Source: Streptomyces albogriseolus
GTDB lineage: Bacteria; Actinomycetota; Actinomycetes; Streptomycetales; Streptomycetaceae
Length of the DNA stretch: 64,000 nucleotides
Direction of reading: 5' to 3'
NCBI GenBank assembly: GCA_014650475.1
Contig: BMVA01000001.1
Location: forward strand, 496,001-560,000
The position numbers were made by a program, and so were the translations under genes. Under the pieces are notes generated by a model. It was not told where the DNA came from, did no database searches, and was given only the letters and a program-made list of their open reading frames with translations. Position 1 is the stretch's first letter. Every line of letters starts with the position of its first letter. This document shows, one piece after another, positions 62,613 through 64,000 of this stretch.

Positions 62613-64000
62613 TCAGTCCACCACCTCGATCTCGCCCGGACGCCAGGTCTTGTCGAAGAAGGGACGCAGCGGGCTGTAGAGCCGCAGGACCGCGAACCAT
62701 CCCCGGCCCGGCGTGGTCCGGATCCAGTTGCCCTCCGGCACGCCGTCGGGCCGGTCGGGTCCGAAGTGCACCGTGGTCGTGCCGTCCGCGCCGGAAACCG
62801 CTGCCGGGGTGGGATAGGCCTGGCTGCCGGCCCGTGGGAACCGTTGCGGGGTGTCGAGCATCGACCGCGTCTGGTTGTCGTAGACGGTGACCGACCAGAA
62901 CTTCGCGGCGGGGATGTCCGGTGGGAGTACCAGTCGGTAGTACCTGCCGCCGTCGAGGGCACGGCCCTCCTGATCCGCCATGGAGAACACGTACTGCGAG
63001 CCGACGCCGGGCAGTGGCGCCGTGAACGCCGGGCTGATGCCCACGCCCAGGTACCACCACCAGGACCGCAGATTGAGCTTCCGGGCGCCGTCGTTCGGGC
63101 GGAGCTCGACGCCCCTGTCGGTGATGTCCGCGGGCGGGGCCAGGAACTCGTGGCCGGACACGAGCAGGCCGTTGAGCCATTGGGAGGAGGCGCCGTAGTA
63201 GTGCGCCCCCTCGGCCGGACGCGGACGGCAGGCGAGGGTGCGGGCCGTGGCGTTGCCGACGGCGGCAGCCTCGGTGAGGATCTTCCGCATCCGCGCGTCC
63301 GGCTCGAAGGGTCTGCCCTTGACGATGCCGACCGCGGCCAGCGCACCGGCGATCTCGGGGTCGAGCGCCTCGGCCGGCTGGTCGTGCACGAGTTCGCTCG
63401 CGAGGTCGAAGTACGTCACGTCCCCGGGCGGAACGGTGTTCATGGGCAGTCCGGAGCCCTCGACGAAGCGCGGCGGGCCGGGCCTGCGCAGCGCGGCGGT
63501 CCAGGTCTCGGCGGTCCATGGCAGCGGCGGGGCCGTGCCGCCGGTGACGATCTCCCCGATGCCGGTTCCGTAGTACCCGGGGATGTAACGGTGGATGCGC
63601 AGGCCCTCCTTGATGCGCTCGACCGCCGGCTTCGGGTCGTCGCCCTCCAGGAAGGCCCGGCCGCCCAGGATGAGCCGCGTGGTGCGGGCCCGCAGCGTGA
63701 AGAACCCGCCCTCGGGAAGAGGGCCCTCGTGACCGGGCGGCACGAAGAGGTACCTGCCGCCCGCTCCCCGGTCCGGACCGGCCATGCCGGGGTCAGCGAC
63801 CCAGCGGAACCACATGTCGTTGAGAAAACAGAGGGCCAGCGGCGGCACTTCCACCACCACGGGGCCCTCGGTCAGGTCGAGGAAGGTGAGGAAGTAGACG
63901 GTGTCGGCGTTCCCGGTCAGCACGAGTGTCTTGGGATCCATGAACTCCGAGAAGAGCAGGACGTCGTGGTCCTGGATTCCGGCCTCCAGGAACCCCCGGC
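62613..64000 (-). CDS. DUF1254/DUF1214-family protein, N-terminus cut by window edge
   Basis: About 462 codons are visible and the frame runs open past the right edge (DHDVLLFSEFMDPKTLVLTGNAD), so the internal ATG at 63941 is not the start. Conserved blocks are NADTVYFLTFLDL, a central linker, GVGSQYVFSMADQEG, FWSVTVYDNQTRSML and NWIRTTPGRGWFAVLRLYSPL near the end, which define the DUF1254 + DUF1214 pair. Many family members are exported. No enzymatic role is established to my knowledge. Confidence 0.9.
   Translation of the reverse strand, partial: RGFLEAGIQDHDVLLFSEFMDPKTLVLTGNADTVYFLTFLDLTEGPVVVEVPPLALCFLNDMWFRWVADPGMAGPDRGAGGRYLFVPPGHEGPLPEGGFFTLRARTTRLILGGRAFLEGDDPKPAVERIKEGLRIHRYIPGYYGTGIGEIVTGGTAPPLPWTAETWTAALRRPGPPRFVEGSGLPMNTVPPGDVTYFDLASELVHDQPAEALDPEIAGALAAVGIVKGRPFEPDARMRKILTEAAAVGNATARTLACRPRPAEGAHYYGASSQWLNGLLVSGHEFLAPPADITDRGVELRPNDGARKLNLRSWWWYLGVGISPAFTAPLPGVGSQYVFSMADQEGRALDGGRYYRLVLPPDIPAAKFWSVTVYDNQTRSMLDTPQRFPRAGSQAYPTPAAVSGADGTTTVHFGPDRPDGVPEGNWIRTTPGRGWFAVLRLYSPLRPFFDKTWRPGEIEVVD

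Overview
The window is very GC-rich, with long GC3-biased genes and many ATGA start/stop overlaps. Its gene content (actinobacterial GlgA/GlgC, WS/DGAT acyltransferase, RPF-type muralytic enzyme, narGHJI copies with Streptomyces-style neighbours, a common Streptomyces interspersed repeat) points to a Streptomyces or close relative. No rRNA, tRNA, CRISPR array or transposase was seen.

Left part (1-25.4 kb) is a mixed housekeeping and secretion region: a truncated SDR oxidoreductase, a wax-ester/triacylglycerol synthase, a secreted PA14-glycoside hydrolase 2 enzyme with a LacI-type palindrome in front, a glgA-glgC pair for glycogen, a FhuF-like iron-sulfur protein, a DMT-family membrane protein, a secreted RPF-LysM-M23 wall hydrolase, gnd, a proline-rich peptide, a small GNAT protein, panD, an unknown beta-propeller-like protein, and a 3034-residue secreted RHS polymorphic toxin ending in a HINT domain and a deaminase-like tip.

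Right part (25.4-62.2 kb) is a hypoxia/dormancy island. It holds CBS-domain and universal stress proteins, a flavodoxin, alcohol dehydrogenase, a DoxX-like protein, a complete arginine deiminase operon (antiporter-arcA-arcB-arcC), two complete narGHJI nitrate reductase operons in opposite orientation, a hemerythrin, a NarK transporter, a PPOX-type flavin protein, an Acg-type nitroreductase, CopD, a three-part copper nitrite reductase, a NirJ-like radical SAM protein, a VKOR thiol oxidoreductase and a flavohaemoprotein. Together they can import nitrate, respire it to nitrite, reduce nitrite to NO and detoxify NO, while arginine fermentation supplies ATP.

A 14-base palindromic pattern, GGGNC-N4-GNCCC, with the same geometry as the core of the mycobacterial DosR/DevR box, recurs in the intergenic regions of this island. 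Nine exact and two one-mismatch copies were found by eye, and none in the intergenic regions of the left part. No DevR-like regulator or kinase is encoded here, so the regulator must lie elsewhere. Several genes in the stress part are decayed: a frameshifted TetR, a USP fused to an acyl-CoA synthetase remnant, and a USP tail. The far right has a lone STAS domain and a DUF1254 gene cut by the window edge.
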